Both the position numbers and the translations under genes were made by a program. A DNA stretch of 52,904 bases from Gallionellaceae bacterium (GTDB taxonomy: Bacteria > Pseudomonadota > Gammaproteobacteria > Burkholderiales > Thiobacillaceae), in the NCBI GenBank assembly GCA_028714875.1, contig JAQTLN010000007.1, positions 102,122 through 155,025 on the forward strand. The letters are read 5' to 3'. Positions 1 to 8,025 of this stretch are shown here, in pieces. Position 1 is the stretch's first letter; every line of letters begins with the position of its first letter. The notes below the pieces were generated by a model, which was given only the letters and a program-made list of their open reading frames with translations, ran no database searches and was not told where the DNA came from.

Positions 1-255
1 CACGGCCAAACTGCCAGATTGTTGGGACGATCGTCAGGTAGTCGCTGCGCGCCAACCTGACCTACGGCCTGCGCGTTATCCGATACGCCAGCCTTGTAGG
101 TCAGGTTGCCGAAGGCTACCTGACGATTCACGGCCAAACTGCCAGATTGTTGGGACGATCGTCAGGTAGTCGCTGCGCGCCAACCTGACCTACGGCCTGC
201 GCGTTATCCGATACGCCAGCCTTGTAGGTCAGGTTGCCGAAGGCTACCTGACGAT
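1..255. repeat. Two tandem copies of a 128-bp REP-containing unit
   Basis: Bases 1-128 recur almost exactly as 129-255, giving a period of 128 bp; identity stops at 256. Each unit holds a palindromic motif of the form GTAGGTCAGGTTGCCGAAGG..CTACCTGACG and an inverted partner (CAACCTGACCTAC). The same motif occurs singly at 34387-34474 and 36007-36073. The window edge cuts the array, so more copies may lie upstream. No gene is seen in 1-318. Confidence 0.9.
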
Positions 256-278
256 CGTCCCCTCTATCTGGCAGCGGC

Positions 279-308
279 GTTGGGCACGCCGCGCTTTGCT
301 CAACCTAC
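279..308. repeat. REP-like palindrome (GTTGGGC family)
   Basis: Imperfect inverted repeat GTTGGGC...GCTCAACCTAC, related to the palindrome at 32918-32949. It directly follows the tandem array and precedes the end of a minus-strand operon, where it could act as a weak terminator. Confidence 0.6.
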
Positions 309-318
309 GAAAACCTGC

Positions 319-540
319 CTACTTCTGGGGCTTGTCCACGCGCGCTTCGAGTTTGGGAATGGAGACGCCCCGTTCCCGCGCGAGGCCGATTTCCCGCGCG
401 GTTTCCAGGCGGATCACCCGTTCCGTCAGACTTTCGATTTTCACTTGTTGCGACTTCATCGCCTCCGCCATGCGCTCCACCTTGTCGTTCATCTTGATGA
501 CGGTGGTGATGGCGTCCCACATTTTGTCCGTAATGCCCAT
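319..540 (-). CDS. Small coiled-coil hypothetical protein
   Basis: A 73-residue protein that I do not recognise. It is rich in charged residues and looks like one long amphipathic helix (about residues 15-50), ending in a basic tail. Its ATG overlaps the stop codon of the upstream gene (TGATG), and GGAG lies just before it inside that gene, so the two are probably translationally coupled. This coupling is the main reason to accept it as real. The partner looks like a ribbon-helix-helix or MobC-type protein, so this one might be an accessory subunit; that is an inference only. Confidence 0.55.
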   Translation of the reverse strand: MGITDKMWDAITTVIKMNDKVERMAEAMKSQQVKIESLTERVIRLETAREIGLARERGVSIPKLEARVDKPQK

Positions 541-818
541 CAGGAGGCTCTCCGCGCTTCCAGTGCTTCGATACGCCGGTTGGATGCTTCGACAAATGCC
601 AGGGCATCGTCGATGGCGAGATTGGTTTGTGCGGTGGTTTTGGCCATCTGCCCGATCATGCCTTCCAGCAACTGATCGTCTTCGGAAGGGTGAAACGAAG
701 CCGCCGCGCGACGCAGAAATTCACCCATCGACAAGCCGGCTGCCTTGGCCATGCCGGCGATTTGCACCTTTTCCTGATGAGTCACCAGGACGGGAATCCG
801 TTCTGTAGCACCTGCCAT
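540..818 (-). CDS. Ribbon-helix-helix / MobC-like small DNA-binding protein
   Basis: A 92-residue protein. Residues about 6-40 run ERIPVLVT..EKVQIAGMAKAAGLS..EFLRRAA, the pattern of a ribbon-helix-helix fold as seen in plasmid mobilisation (MobC-type) proteins and CopG-like repressors: a short beta strand, then two helices with AGLS between them. The second half is helical. The ATG at 818 is chosen because AGGAGG lies 5 nt upstream; an in-frame ATG at 854 would lie inside a palindrome and has no ribosome binding site. That palindrome (835-855) suggests autorepression. No relaxase or toxin is adjacent, so it may be the remnant of a mobile element or an antitoxin-like regulator. Confidence 0.6.
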   Translation of the reverse strand: MAGATERIPVLVTHQEKVQIAGMAKAAGLSMGEFLRRAAASFHPSEDDQLLEGMIGQMAKTTAQTNLAIDDALAFVEASNRRIEALEARRAS

Positions 819-834
819 GATGGCCTCCTGTGAA

Positions 835-855
835 CATGTGCATGACATGCACATG
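835..855. promoter_or_regulatory. Perfect palindrome, candidate operator
   Basis: Arm CATGTGCATG, a single central base, then its exact reverse complement. It sits 17 bp before the start codon of the ribbon-helix-helix-like gene at 540-818 and just upstream of its Shine-Dalgarno. Repressors of this fold bind such sites as dimers or tetramers, so it is a natural autoregulatory operator. Binding is inferred. Confidence 0.6.
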
Positions 856-947
856 ATAGTGAGAAAATCTCATGGTATTCACCGGCGCAATGCCGGACGC
901 TTTACCGATATGCCACATCCTACGATGCTCCCGGCGGGGAGGGGAGG

Positions 948-1859
948 TCAGCGATACGCCAGATCCAGCGCATACCCGGTGGCAGCCAACGTGCCGGTAT
1001 CCAGGTCGAGGCGGATTTCCTGTTCTTCTCCGGCCGCCATGCCGGCCTCTAGTCGGGTGCCTTTGGCCAGATATTCCTTGGGCGCGAACACGCGCTGGGC
1101 GACGGGGGCGTCGCGCACGTCGGTGAGGGTGAGCACGATGTGCGGCCAGGTCTGTGCCTGGCCGCCGCGATTGGCGAGCAGCAGATAGAGGCGCGCGCGG
1201 GATTTGTTTTCGGCGTCGTGTTCCAGCGAGGAAGCCGCGATGGCGCTCTTGTCGAGCTGGCGCGGCAATGGCACCACGCAGTTAAACGGCTGACACAGTG
1301 TTTGCAGGAGCGGGCGCGTGACCGGCATCGTGGCGGCGAGATCGGCGCGCAGGAATACCGCCACTTGCAGGAGAAACAGGCCGCCCAGCAGCAGTGCCGC
1401 CAGAATTTGCGGGATTCGGCGCGGCCGCCCGGTCGGCGGTGCCCGCTTGATTCGCGTGGGGAGTTCGGAAAGCAGGATGGAATCCGAGGTTTCTTCGTCC
1501 GCTATTCGACTCACCACTCGGCCCGCGAGCGGGTCTCCCGCCTCGTTCGGTGTTGCCTCGGGGGTCGGCGCGGCTGCCTCGCTCTGGTCCGGTTCGTCCG
1601 GCGGCGTCAGCAGGTGTTCTTCCTCCGCCATTCGGCCCGCAAGCGGGGCTTCTACCTCGTCCGGCACTTCCACGAACGGCGGCGCGGCGGCCTCGCTCTG
1701 GTCCGGCTCATCCGGCGGCGGCACCAGTTCAGCCAGCAGGCTGTCGTAGGCATTGAACACGACACCGCAGTGCCCACACCGCACCAGTCCGCGCCGCAAC
1801 CCCAGGTGTTCCTGAGTGACCCGGAAGGTGGTGCGGCATTCGGGGCAGGTGGTCAGCAT
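948..1859 (-). CDS. Zinc-ribbon and DUF3426 domain membrane protein
   Basis: 303 residues. The N-terminus carries a zinc ribbon (CPEC at about 5-8, CGHC at about 28-31) of the MJ0042 type. A long Pro/Glu-rich linker follows. A single transmembrane helix lies at about residues 150-172 after a basic RPRRIPQ stretch, then a periplasmic DUF3426 domain (FxPxEYL-like, EEQEIRLDLDTG). The linker contains a direct duplication: PDEPDQSEAAAP occurs twice, each followed by a variant of PLAGR. The gene follows accB-accC-prmA, its usual place in betaproteobacteria. Function is unknown; a regulatory or assembly role at the inner membrane is guessed in the literature. Confidence 0.85.
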   Translation of the reverse strand: MLTTCPECRTTFRVTQEHLGLRRGLVRCGHCGVVFNAYDSLLAELVPPPDEPDQSEAAAPPFVEVPDEVEAPLAGRMAEEEHLLTPPDEPDQSEAAAPTPEATPNEAGDPLAGRVVSRIADEETSDSILLSELPTRIKRAPPTGRPRRIPQILAALLLGGLFLLQVAVFLRADLAATMPVTRPLLQTLCQPFNCVVPLPRQLDKSAIAASSLEHDAENKSRARLYLLLANRGGQAQTWPHIVLTLTDVRDAPVAQRVFAPKEYLAKGTRLEAGMAAGEEQEIRLDLDTGTLAATGYALDLAYR

Positions 1860-1887
1860 GGGCGGGGGAGGGCGCCTGTCGTTTGTT

Positions 1888-1984
1888 CCCCCCCCCTTTC
1901 AAAGGGGGGGTAGGGGGGGATTTCGCGGTGTGCTTGTGGATACGCCTCGGAAATCCCCCCTGCCCCCCTTTGGGAAAGGGGGGT
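1888..1984. repeat. CCCCCTTT/AAAGGGGG paired-hairpin element
   Basis: Two short hairpins (CCCCCCTTTC-AAAGGGGGG and CCCCCCTTTGGGAAAGGGGGG) enclose about 40 bp with TAGGGGGGATTT on one side and AAATCCCCCC on the other, so the whole element is an inverted repeat. Related elements are at 12681, 15249, 17308, 50109 and 52755. It separates prmA from the zinc-ribbon gene. Confidence 0.85.
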
Positions 1985-2004
1985 GAAAGCGCATGCCCAG
2001 CGCA

Positions 2005-2883
2005 TCACGATTTCACGCCTTCCAGGCAGACCCAGCCTTCCGCTTCCTTCCACAGGCGCATGGTGAAGGCTTGTCCGTAGATCGCCATGACTTCCTCGGC
2101 CTGCTCGGCCAGGATGCCGGACAGGGCGATGCGGCCGCCCGGTTTCACGCGCGCGGCGAGCAAGGGCATGAGGGCTTTCAGCGGGTTGGTGAGGATGTTG
2201 GCGACCAGGACATCGAACTGGCCGGTCGGGGTGGTATCCGGCAGATGGAAGCTGGCAGTTACTTGATTGCGCTCGGCGTTGTCGCGCGAGGAGGTGACCG
2301 CCTGGGCATCCACATCCACGCCCACGACCTTGCCCGCGCCCAGCTTGACGGCGGCGATGGCGAGAATGCCGGAGCCGCAGCCGTAATCGAGGACCGTCTC
2401 GCCTCCCGCCAGATTCGCTTCCAGCCATTGCAGGCACAAGCGTGTGGTGGGGTGGCTGCCGGTGCCGAAGGCGAGGCCGGGGTCGAGCACCAGGGTGATG
2501 GCCTCGGGATCGGGCGCGACATGCCAGGAGGGGACGATCCAGAGCCGTTGCGAGATGGGGATGGGCTCGAACTGGGATTGCGTCAGGCGTACCCAGTCCT
2601 GCTCTTCCACGCGCTCGATCTCGTGTTCGTGGTCGGCGGGCAAGCCCAGCCGCGCGAACAGCTTGGGCAGGTCGGCATCGGCGTCGAGCAGGGCCACCAC
2701 CCAGTTGCGATTCCATGCCTTGGGGTCGTCCAGTCCCGGCTCGCCGAACTGCGGCAATTCCGCCGCTGTGCCGGCGTCACGGTCCTCGGTGGATACGGAT
2801 AGGGCGCCCGCGTCCATGAGCGCGTCCGCCAGACCTTCGGCTTCCTCTTGGTTCGCCGCGAGTTTCAGTGAGAGCCAGGCCAT
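2005..2883 (-). CDS. prmA: Ribosomal protein L11 methyltransferase
   Basis: 292 residues, the family's usual length. PrmA transfers methyl groups from S-adenosylmethionine to lysines and the N-terminus of ribosomal protein L11 in the cytoplasm. The N-terminal substrate-recognition domain (about 1-110) is followed by a Rossmann methyltransferase domain. FGTGSHPTT at about 139-148 and motif I, LDYGCGSGILAI, at about 164-175 bind the cofactor; VLVANIL at about 226 is motif IV. AAGGA precedes the ATG. It lies downstream of accC on the same strand, a common arrangement, with a repeat in the gap. Confidence 0.96.
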   Translation of the reverse strand: MAWLSLKLAANQEEAEGLADALMDAGALSVSTEDRDAGTAAELPQFGEPGLDDPKAWNRNWVVALLDADADLPKLFARLGLPADHEHEIERVEEQDWVRLTQSQFEPIPISQRLWIVPSWHVAPDPEAITLVLDPGLAFGTGSHPTTRLCLQWLEANLAGGETVLDYGCGSGILAIAAVKLGAGKVVGVDVDAQAVTSSRDNAERNQVTASFHLPDTTPTGQFDVLVANILTNPLKALMPLLAARVKPGGRIALSGILAEQAEEVMAIYGQAFTMRLWKEAEGWVCLEGVKS

Positions 2884-2892
2884 GGTTCCTTG

Positions 2893-2964
2893 CAGCGCCG
2901 GCGTCTCGCCGGCTTCGTGGGGCTGATTGGAAAAACGACGCCGCTGGGGAAGCCGGCGCTACAG
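2893..2964. repeat. REP element (GTAGCGCCGGC family)
   Basis: CAGCGCCGGCGTCTCGCCGGC is matched by GAAGCCGGCGCTACAG in inverted order. It fills the short gap between accC and prmA. Related copies are at 4355, 6551, 16816, 26445, 28771, 36787 and a half copy at 41243. Confidence 0.75.
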
Positions 2965-2965
2965 G

Positions 2966-4318
2966 TCAATGCTTGTTCATCCCCAGCTTGTTTTCCAGGT
3001 AATGGATGCTGAAGCCACCCTCCAGAACGACCTGATCCACCAGTAGATCCTGGTGCAGCGGGATGTTGGTCTTGATGCCTTCGACAATCATCTCGGACAG
3101 GGCGATGCGCATGCGCGCGATGGCCTGTTCGCGGGTGGCGCCGTAGGTGATCAGCTTGCCGATCATGGAGTCGTAGTGGGAGGGCACGTAGTAGTTCTGA
3201 TAGACGTGCGAATCCACCCGCACGCCGGGACCGCCGGGGGCGTGATAAAGGCTGATGCGGCCGGGCGAGGGCATGAAGGTGGCCGGGTCTTCCGCGTTGA
3301 TGCGGCACTCGATGGCATGGCCGCGGAACTGGATGTCCTTCTGCTTGTTCGCCAGCGGCAGGCCGGCGGCGATGCGGATGCTTTCCTGGACGATGTCGAC
3401 GCCGGTGATGAATTCGGTCACCGGATGCTCCACCTGCACGCGGGTGTTCATTTCGATGAAGAAGAACTCGCCGTCTTCGTAAAGAAATTCAAAGGTGCCG
3501 GCGCCGCGATAACCGATCTTGCGGCAGGCCTCGGCGCAGCGTTCGCCGATCTTGTTGCGCAGTTTCGGGTCCAGGCCTGGCGCCGGGGCTTCTTCCAGAA
3601 CCTTCTGGTGGCGCCGCTGCATGGAACAGTCGCGCTCGCCCAGGTGGATGGCGTTGCCGTGCGTGTCGGACAGTACCTGGATTTCGATGTGGCGCGGGTT
3701 GCCGAGGAATTTTTCCATGTAGACCATGGGGTTGCCGAAGGTCGAGGCAGCCTCGCCTTGGGTCAGTTGCACGGACTGGACCAGATGCGCTTCGGTATGT
3801 ACCACGCGCATGCCGCGTCCGCCGCCGCCACCCGCCGCCTTGATGATGACCGGGTAGCCGACATCGCGCGCCATGCGCAGCCATTCATCCGGGTCTTCCT
3901 CGCTCAGGGCGCCCTCGGAACCGGGCACCACCGGCACGCCGGAGGCCTTCATGGCGTCCTTGGCGGAAACCTTGTCGCCCATCAGGCGGATGGTTTCCGG
4001 GCGCGGGCCGATGAACACGAAACCGGAGTTTTCCACCCGCTCGGCGAAGCCGGCGTTTTCCGAAAGGAAACCATAGCCGGGGTGGATGGCCTCGGCGTCG
4101 GTGACTTCGGCGGCGGCGATGATGGAGGGAACGTGCAGGTAGCTCTTGGCCGACGGCGCCGGCCCGATGCACACCGATTCATCGGCCAGACGCACGTATT
4201 TGGCTTCGGCATCCGCCTCGGAATACACCGCGACGGTTTTGATACCCATCTCGCGGCAGGCACGCTGAATGCGCAGGGCGATTTCGCCACGGTTGGCGAT
4301 CAGGACTTTTTCAAACAT
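2966..4318 (-). CDS. accC: Acetyl-CoA carboxylase, biotin carboxylase subunit
   Basis: 450 residues. AccC carboxylates the biotin on AccB using ATP and bicarbonate, the first half-reaction of malonyl-CoA synthesis. It begins [17 protein letters not shown], the canonical N-terminus; the in-frame ATG 15 bp upstream adds only MRETP and is rejected. The ATP-grasp glycine loop GGGGGRGMR is at about 162, and the active-site stretch [14 protein letters not shown] at about 288-301. The C-terminal domain is complete. accB lies immediately upstream on the same strand with a REP element between them, so the two are cotranscribed. Confidence 0.97.
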   Translation of the reverse strand: MFEKVLIANRGEIALRIQRACREMGIKTVAVYSEADAEAKYVRLADESVCIGPAPSAKSYLHVPSIIAAAEVTDAEAIHPGYGFLSENAGFAERVENSGFVFIGPRPETIRLMGDKVSAKDAMKASGVPVVPGSEGALSEEDPDEWLRMARDVGYPVIIKAAGGGGGRGMRVVHTEAHLVQSVQLTQGEAASTFGNPMVYMEKFLGNPRHIEIQVLSDTHGNAIHLGERDCSMQRRHQKVLEEAPAPGLDPKLRNKIGERCAEACRKIGYRGAGTFEFLYEDGEFFFIEMNTRVQVEHPVTEFITGVDIVQESIRIAAGLPLANKQKDIQFRGHAIECRINAEDPATFMPSPGRISLYHAPGGPGVRVDSHVYQNYYVPSHYDSMIGKLITYGATREQAIARMRIALSEMIVEGIKTNIPLHQDLLVDQVVLEGGFSIHYLENKLGMNKH

Positions 4319-4354
4319 GGGGGTTTCCCTCAATCGGCTTTCGGAGGAAATGGT

Positions 4355-4389
4355 GCGCCGGCTTCCAGCTGGCTGGAAGCCGGCGCTAC
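4355..4389. repeat. REP element (GCGCCGGC family) between accB and accC
   Basis: Compact hairpin GCGCCGGCTTCCAGC / GCTGGAAGCCGGCGC followed by TAC. It lies in the roughly 70-bp gap of the accB-accC operon, so it may affect message stability between the two genes. Confidence 0.8.
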
Positions 4390-4390
4390 A

Positions 4391-4858
4391 TCAACCGATG
4401 ATGAACAGAGGCTCGCCGTATTCCACCGGCTGGCCGTTCTCGATCAGGATGGCCTTGATCACGCCGCCTTCGTCCGCCTCGATCTCGTTCATGAGCTTCA
4501 TGGCTTCGATGATGCAGAGCGTGTCGCCGGCCTTGACCGCCTGGCCCACTTCCACGAACGCCTTGGCGTTGGGCGACGGGGTGCGATAGAAGGTGCCGAC
4601 CATGGGCGACTTCACCACATGGCCTTCCGGAACCGCCGGTTCGGCGGGTTCAGCCACGGCCACGGGAGCGGGGGCGGGTGGCTGTTGCGGGTACATACCC
4701 ATCATGCCCGGCTGCATCATGGGCATGCCGGTGTAGACAGTCTGGCCGGCCACCGCGCGGGTGATACGGACTTTTTCCTCACCTTCGGTGATTTCCAGTT
4801 CGGCGATGCCGGATTCCTGGACCAGGTCGATGAGTTTTTTGAGCTTGCGGAGATCCAT
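4391..4858 (-). CDS. accB: Biotin carboxyl carrier protein of acetyl-CoA carboxylase
   Basis: 155 residues, close to the E. coli protein. The N-terminal helical region [14 protein letters not shown] leads into a Met/Pro/Ala-rich linker (about 45-78) and a biotinyl domain (about 79-155). Biotin would be attached to Lys121 in EAMKLMNE. The ATG at 4858 has GGAGG 9 nt upstream; a longer reading from 4900 would run into aroQ and is rejected. It lies 4 bp downstream of aroQ, so aroQ-accB-accC form one operon. Confidence 0.97.
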   Translation of the reverse strand: MDLRKLKKLIDLVQESGIAELEITEGEEKVRITRAVAGQTVYTGMPMMQPGMMGMYPQQPPAPAPVAVAEPAEPAVPEGHVVKSPMVGTFYRTPSPNAKAFVEVGQAVKAGDTLCIIEAMKLMNEIEADEGGVIKAILIENGQPVEYGEPLFIIG

Positions 4859-4862
4859 GTAC

Positions 4863-5360
4863 TTATTCCTCCAAGGCGTTGAGGGCATAGCCCAGCGCAA
4901 ACAGATAGCCCATCGCGCCCAATCCCGAAATCACCCCGGCCGCAAGGTCGGAGAAATACGAATGCTTGCGAAAGGCTTCGCGGGCATGGACGTTGGACAG
5001 ATGCACTTCGATGAAAGGGATGGCCACCGCGGCCAGCGCGTCGCGCATCGCCACGCTGGTATGGGTGAATGCGGCGGGGTTGATGATGATGTAGGCGACG
5101 CCCTGTTCGCGCGCGGCGTGGATGCGCTCGATCAGGGCATGTTCGGCATTGCTCTGGAAACATTCCACATCGACGCCGACGGCGGTGCCTTGTTCGATCA
5201 GGGCGGAGTCGATTTCGGCCAGGGTCTGGTGGCCATAATGCTTGGGTTCGCGCGTACCCAACAGATTCAGGTTGGGGCCGTGCAGAACCAGGATAAGTTT
5301 GCCGGACGCTGCCGGGCTGGCCTGTTCGGTGGACTGCTTCGGCGTGCGCTTTCGGGGCAT
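4863..5360 (-). CDS. aroQ: Type II 3-dehydroquinate dehydratase
   Basis: 165 residues. AroQ converts 3-dehydroquinate to 3-dehydroshikimate in the shikimate pathway as a cytosolic dodecamer. [17 protein letters not shown] at about 27-43 contains the catalytic tyrosine (about Tyr42) and arginine. [10 protein letters not shown] at about 95-104 and [13 protein letters not shown] at about 116-128 are the other active-site stretches. Compared with typical 145-150-residue members it has about 20 extra N-terminal residues (basic, then Ala/Ser rich). No good ribosome binding site precedes the ATG, so the true start could lie further in. Confidence 0.94.
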   Translation of the reverse strand: MPRKRTPKQSTEQASPAASGKLILVLHGPNLNLLGTREPKHYGHQTLAEIDSALIEQGTAVGVDVECFQSNAEHALIERIHAAREQGVAYIIINPAAFTHTSVAMRDALAAVAIPFIEVHLSNVHAREAFRKHSYFSDLAAGVISGLGAMGYLFALGYALNALEE

Positions 5361-5447
5361 TTAGGAGCTGGCCGGCTGGTTGGAAACGGCGGCGATTGTG
5401 CCGTAAATCACACCTTAAAGTCCAGAAAGCGGCCCTCTCCAGGCAAA

Positions 5448-6494
5448 TCAAGGTGTTATCGCAGTAGGTCGGGTTAGCGGCTTTATCGCGTAACCCGACG
5501 TCTTACTTGCACCCCCATCACCGAACAACGTCTCGAACACCCGTACCACCGCTTCCGGGGCCAACTCGTCGGGCCGCGATAGATTGATCAACGCGGGCGC
5601 GTCGGCTTCCGCATAAACGCCGAAACGCGCCGGTGGCGTGGCGGGATAGAGGCCGATGCCGGGTTTGCGGAAGGCCGCCGCCAGATGCATCAGGCCGGTA
5701 TCGACGCCGATCACGCCACGCGCGGCGGCGATCAGACCACCCAACTCGGACAAACCCAGGCGCGGTAACACCACGGCTGTCGGCAATGTCGCCGCCAGAC
5801 GTTCGGCGCGCGCCTTTTCCCGCTCGTTGCCCCAAGGCAGGGCCACGCCCAGGCCGAGCGCGGCGATGCGCGCCAGCAACGCCGCCCAGTCGTGTTCCGG
5901 ATATTCCTTTTCCGCCCGCGCGGTGCCATGCAGGCAGACCATGTAGTCCGTCGCCAGGCCGGCAAGCTGAAACGGCGCGGGGGCCGTCAGGCCATAGCGA
6001 AGGTCGTCCTCCCCTCCCATCGGATAGCCCAACGCCTGGGCGGTGAGCAGACGATTGCGGGTGATGGCGTGCAGTTCGCGCGGCGCCGGGTAGCGCCGCG
6101 CGTAGGCCAGACAGGCCAGGCTCTCGCGCGCGCTGCCCCGGGCGAGTCCGGCGCGTGGCCCGTGGGCGAGGCGCGCCACCAGCGCGCTCTTGATCAGTCC
6201 CTGGGCGTCCAGAACCAGGTCGTATCGCTCCGCCTGGATTGCCCGGCGAAATGTGGCCAACTCGGCGGCCATCTCCGCCCAGGTTCCGCCTTTCCCGAGG
6301 CCGCGCCGCCAGCGCCGCAGGGCCGAGGGAATCACCCGTCCGACCGCCGGGTGCCAGCCGGGAATGGCGGCGAAACCTTCCTCCACCACCCAGTCGGCGC
6401 GCAGGCCCGGCACTCGGCTGGCCGCCTCGGTCAGGGCCGGGAGCATGTGGACGACATCGCCCAGCGAAGTCATCTTGATGATGAGGAGATTCAT
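5448..6494 (-). CDS. waaC: LPS heptosyltransferase I
   Basis: 348 residues, a GT-B fold glycosyltransferase (GT9) that adds the first heptose to Kdo2-lipid A at the inner membrane. The N-terminus MNLLIIKMTSLGDVVHMLPAL is the WaaC/RfaC signature. CLHGTARAEKEYPEHDW at about 186-202 and GVDTGLMHLAAA at about 263-274 line the sugar-nucleotide site. The last 20 or so residues (SKTSGYAIKPLTRP...) are encoded by a REP-like palindrome (5464-5505), so the C-terminus appears lengthened by repeat insertion. It heads the minus-strand block ahead of aroQ, 87 bp away. Confidence 0.93.
   Translation of the reverse strand: MNLLIIKMTSLGDVVHMLPALTEAASRVPGLRADWVVEEGFAAIPGWHPAVGRVIPSALRRWRRGLGKGGTWAEMAAELATFRRAIQAERYDLVLDAQGLIKSALVARLAHGPRAGLARGSARESLACLAYARRYPAPRELHAITRNRLLTAQALGYPMGGEDDLRYGLTAPAPFQLAGLATDYMVCLHGTARAEKEYPEHDWAALLARIAALGLGVALPWGNEREKARAERLAATLPTAVVLPRLGLSELGGLIAAARGVIGVDTGLMHLAAAFRKPGIGLYPATPPARFGVYAEADAPALINLSRPDELAPEAVVRVFETLFGDGGASKTSGYAIKPLTRPTAITP
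5464..5505. repeat. REP-like palindrome overlapping the waaC 3' end
   Basis: GTAGGTCGGGTTA and TAACCCGAC form a hairpin around GCGGCTTTATCGCG. It lies inside the waaC reading frame, whose stop is at 5448-5450. A half copy of the same sequence (GTAGGTCGGGT) overlaps the pilY1 stop near 47077. Confidence 0.75.
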
Positions 6495-6550
6495 GAGTGA
6501 AGTCGTATATGGGTGGTTGAGCCGGCTTTAAACAAGCCCGCGCCGCTACT

Positions 6551-6610
6551 GTAGCGCCGGCATCCTTGCCGGCGTCTATTAATACCTGCCGGCAAGGATG
6601 CCGACGCTAC
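6551..6610. repeat. REP element (GTAGCGCCGGC family)
   Basis: GTAGCGCCGGCATCCTTGCCGGC and GCCGGCAAGGATGCCGACGCTAC form a long hairpin with a TCTATTAATACCT loop. It lies in the 316-bp gap between the divergent waaC and the signalling operon. The rest of the gap (6611-6810) should contain the operon promoter, but I see no convincing -35/-10 pair or gene there. Confidence 0.85.
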
Positions 6611-6810
6611 AAGTGCGCCGAATTATCCGCGAGCTGAATTGCCGGGGGTAATCGCTCAAGTTATTTGTATGGCTGCCGTTACTCGGAAGGTCGTGTCTAT
6701 TTGCCAAGAACGCCAACCATGCTCATCCCGCAAACCGAACGCCATTGCATTGATGCCAGGCTGCCAGGTGGCCGGGCGCCGTCATTGCTTCCTCAATCGG
6801 GAACTCGCGC

Positions 6811-8025
6811 ATGAGCATGGCGTTCGGCCAGGAACCGGGAATGGAACTCGCCCTGAGTCAGGCGTTGGAGCGCGGCGAACTGGAGCTTTTTTTCCAGCCC
6901 AAGGGTGATCTCCACAATGGCCGCATCGCCGGCGCCGAAGCCCTGTTGCGCTGGCGGCGTGGCGACACGCTGGTGCTGCCGGGCCATTTCATTCCTTTGG
7001 CGGAACATTCCGGGTTGGTGGTGCCGATCGGCTCCTGGGTCATCGACAGCGCCTGCGCCCGTCTGCGCGCCTGGGCTGAGCGGGGTTACGGCGAGACGCG
7101 CCTGGCGGTGAATGTCTCGGCGCGTCAGTTCGGCGCGGGTGATCTGGAAACGGTGGTATCCGAAGCGCTGGCGCGGCATGCGATCGAGCCGGGGCGGCTG
7201 GAACTGGAACTGACCGAGAGCATGTTGATGGACGATCCCGAGTCGGCCGTCATTCAGTTGCAGCGGCTCAAGAACCTCGGCATCAAACTCTCGCTGGATG
7301 ATTTCGGCACCGGCTATTCCAGCTTCACCTATCTCAGCCACTTCCCCATCGACACGATCAAGGTGGACCAGTCCTTCGTGCGCCACATGGTGAGCAACGC
7401 CAAAATCGCCGGCATCGTCGCCGCGATCATCGGTTTGGCGCACAAGATGCACCTGCATGTGGTGGCCGAAGGTGTGGAAAGCGAGGCGCAACTCGCTTAT
7501 CTGCGGCGGCTGGGGTGCGATGAAATCCAGGGCTATTTCTTCAGCTACCCGCTGCCCGAGTCGGACTACCTCACCCTGCTGAGTGAAGACAAAACCCTGC
7601 CGGGCCAGCCGACGGCGGAAGGTTCGCAGCGCACGCTGCTGCTGGTCGACGATGAACCCGGCATCCTCTCCGCCCTGCGCCGCATGTTGCGTTACGAGAG
7701 CTACCGCGTCCTCACCGCCAACAATGCCGCCGAAGGGCTGGAACTGCTGGCGCTCGAAGCGGTGCAGGTGGTGATTTCCGATCAGCGCATGCCCGGCCTC
7801 TCCGGCACCGAGTTCCTGACCCGGGTCAAGGACATGCACCCCGATTGTCTGCGCATCATCCTTTCCGGCCAGGCCGACATGGCTTCTGTGATCGACGCCA
7901 TCAACGACGGCGCCGTCTACAAGTTCCTGACCAAGCCCTGGGACGACGAGAAACTGCGCGAGCGCATCCGCGAAGCCTTCCGTTTCCAGGCCGCGCTCGC
8001 TTCAATAAAACATGTCCAGCCATGA
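6811..8025 (+). CDS. EAL-domain c-di-GMP phosphodiesterase with C-terminal receiver
   Basis: 404 residues. An EAL domain (about 11-250) hydrolyses c-di-GMP to pGpG. Its metal and substrate residues are present: GAEALLRW (about 47), NVSARQF, ELTES, DDFGTGYSS, KVDQSF and AEGVES. A receiver domain follows (about 272-395) with VDDEPG, the phospho-accepting Asp in ISDQRMPG (about 324) and the Lys in FLTKPWDDE. The receiver at the C-terminus is the reverse of the usual order. No GGDEF or PAS precedes it. An alternative ATG at 6841 has AGGA upstream and is also plausible. It is the first gene of a seven-gene signalling operon and its stop overlaps the next start (ATGA). Confidence 0.9.
   Translation: MSMAFGQEPGMELALSQALERGELELFFQPKGDLHNGRIAGAEALLRWRRGDTLVLPGHFIPLAEHSGLVVPIGSWVIDSACARLRAWAERGYGETRLAVNVSARQFGAGDLETVVSEALARHAIEPGRLELELTESMLMDDPESAVIQLQRLKNLGIKLSLDDFGTGYSSFTYLSHFPIDTIKVDQSFVRHMVSNAKIAGIVAAIIGLAHKMHLHVVAEGVESEAQLAYLRRLGCDEIQGYFFSYPLPESDYLTLLSEDKTLPGQPTAEGSQRTLLLVDDEPGILSALRRMLRYESYRVLTANNAAEGLELLALEAVQVVISDQRMPGLSGTEFLTRVKDMHPDCLRIILSGQADMASVIDAINDGAVYKFLTKPWDDEKLRERIREAFRFQAALASIKHVQP

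Noticed and set aside
3053-4882. A 609-codon plus-strand frame across accC and accB
   Set aside because: It is antisense to two canonical genes and crosses a REP element.
6639-6908. 89-codon frame before the EAL-REC gene
   Set aside because: It overlaps the EAL gene out of frame, is cysteine- and arginine-rich without pattern, and has no clear ribosome site.
7845-8021. Upstream extension of the REC-PAS gene
   Set aside because: This part is out of frame within the preceding EAL-REC gene; the ATG at 8022 overlaps its stop in the usual ATGA manner.
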